The notes below the pieces were generated by a model that was given only the letters and a program-made list of their open reading frames with translations, was not told where the DNA came from and made no database searches. This document shows positions 6,251 to 6,749 of a stretch of DNA of 6,749 nt, piece after piece. The DNA is taken from the NCBI GenBank assembly GCA_031287585.1, contig JAITST010000415.1:1-6749 (forward strand), in the 5' to 3' direction. Position 1 is the first letter of the stretch. Every line of letters starts with the position of its first letter. Made by a program: the position numbers and the translations under genes. This DNA is from Planctomycetaceae bacterium. GTDB lineage: Bacteria > Planctomycetota > Planctomycetia > Pirellulales > Thermoguttaceae.

Positions 6251-6632
6251 ATACAAAACGCTGCAATTCTCGTCGAAAACAGAAATGCTTGTCAAGAAGT
6301 GGAATGTCAGCTATACGGTAAGAGAGTCACGAAGACGTATAAGATGTTTATCGCAGTGAGTGAGATGACGGCATACAAGCCAGTGAGGGTTGTGATTATT
6401 CAAGAAGCCAATGGTTGGATTCCTCTGCTGTCAACGGACACGTTTATCGGCACAGGAAATCATCGAACGTTATGGAGTTCGTTTCGGTATTGAGGAGGTT
6501 TTTAAGGACTTGAAGGAAGTGTGGAGTTGGGGTAAGCAGGAAGTCCGGAAGTTGGAGAGTAGCAAAACGGTAACTGCGACGAATATGATGATGTATTGCT
6601 TAAGGCAACCTCTAACAACTCTTCCCCAATAA
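6251..6632 (+). pseudogene. IS4-like DDE transposase remnant, frameshifted and truncated
   Basis: The C-terminal part of a DDE transposase is split over two frames. The first frame reads LYGKRVTKTYKMFIAVSEM, then PVRVVIIQEANGWIPLLSTD. The second reads LSAQEIIERYGVRFGIEEVF and onward to NMMMYCL. The second part contains an exact Y-x2-R-x3-E-x6-K signature (6471-6515), the YREK motif that carries the last catalytic glutamate in IS4-related transposases. Joining the frames requires skipping one base in the T-run at 6443-6445. The upstream frame is closed by TAA at 6248-6250, so the 5' half with the first catalytic aspartates is missing or unrecognisable. Similarity ends at about 6600, where a copy of the short repeat begins and supplies the last ten codons. 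The pattern resembles a transposase family common in planctomycetes, from memory. It cannot encode an active enzyme. Confidence 0.72.
6604..6618 (+). repeat. Dispersed repeat copy, right (GGCAACCTCTAACAA)
   Basis: A direct copy of the repeat at 5848-5862 with one mismatch. It begins exactly where recognisable transposase similarity stops, so it marks a junction: either the end of another small element or a recombination scar. The distance between the two copies is 756 bp, start to start. Confidence 0.6.
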
Positions 6633-6749
6633 AAAAACGTAATAGGTTTGAATTGTTATTCAACATTGCGGTGCAGGTGTTTTATTTTTCTTCCGTCCTG
6701 ACGGCTGGTTTTCGCCGTCAAGACGGAGTATCTCCGCTTAATTCACTCT
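6633..6749. other. Non-coding right edge
   Basis: No open frame is supported here. Apart from the palindromes listed separately, TTGAAT (6648-6653) and ATTCAA (6658-6663) form a small perfect stem. The stretch is probably intergenic sequence before a gene outside the window. Confidence 0.5.
6692..6727. repeat. Two spaced 12-bp palindromes that also form one 14-position hairpin
   Basis: CCGTCCTGACGG (6693-6704) and CCGTCAAGACGG (6715-6726) are each palindromic around two central bases, and their centres are 22 bp apart, about two helical turns. Alternatively the whole block folds as one stem: 6692-6705 pairs with 6714-6727 with a single C/A mismatch and an 8-nt loop. A further CGGAG/CTCCG stem (6724-6736) overlaps it. 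No T-run follows on either strand, so a terminator is unlikely. A paired operator upstream of a gene beyond the window, or a repeat element, are both possible. Confidence 0.55.

Noticed and set aside
1..6749. CRISPR array, tRNA, defence or secondary-metabolite cluster
   Set aside because: No regularly spaced repeats, no tRNA-like fold and no associated gene families were seen.

Overview
The window most likely comes from a planctomycete-type bacterium (PVC group, Pirellulales/Thermoguttaceae-like). This is inferred from protein character alone. The pseudopilin K-like protein has the N-terminal and C-terminal patterns I associate with planctomycete T2SS K proteins. The GyrA has an N-terminal extension, an IYPTLVRMAQ helix and a GSIAGLPAAAMRYTEAR active-site segment that look planctomycetal. 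The broken transposase resembles a family common in those genomes. No database search was possible, so the taxonomy is provisional.

Layout: (1) 70-1683 (+) encodes a GspK-like minor pseudopilin. (2) 1683-2552 (+) encodes a prephenate-dehydratase-family protein. Its start codon overlaps the gspK stop (TAATG), so the two are probably co-transcribed and translationally coupled. (3) 2553-2894 is a gene-free convergent intergenic region with several hairpins, one of them built from two inverted copies of a short repeat. (4) 2895-5705 (-) encodes full-length DNA gyrase subunit A from a TTG start, with a good sigma70-type promoter at 5794-5821 and an approximately 80-nt leader. (5) 5848-6618 is a decayed mobile-element zone: two direct copies of a 15-bp repeat enclose a frameshifted, 3'-truncated IS4-like transposase remnant. 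(6) 6619-6749 has no recognisable gene but carries two spaced 12-bp palindromes that also fold into one long hairpin.

The three intact genes do not form one pathway. GspK belongs to pseudopilus tip assembly, the PheA-like protein to aromatic amino-acid (or prephenate-derived) metabolism, and GyrA to DNA topology. The points most worth a second look are the altered catalytic and regulatory motifs of the PheA-like protein, the altered quinolone-contact positions and acidic insertion in GyrA, the short repeat family found beside gyrA on both sides, and the paired palindromes at the right edge. I see no convincing multi-gene novel system, and no tRNA, rRNA or CRISPR array.
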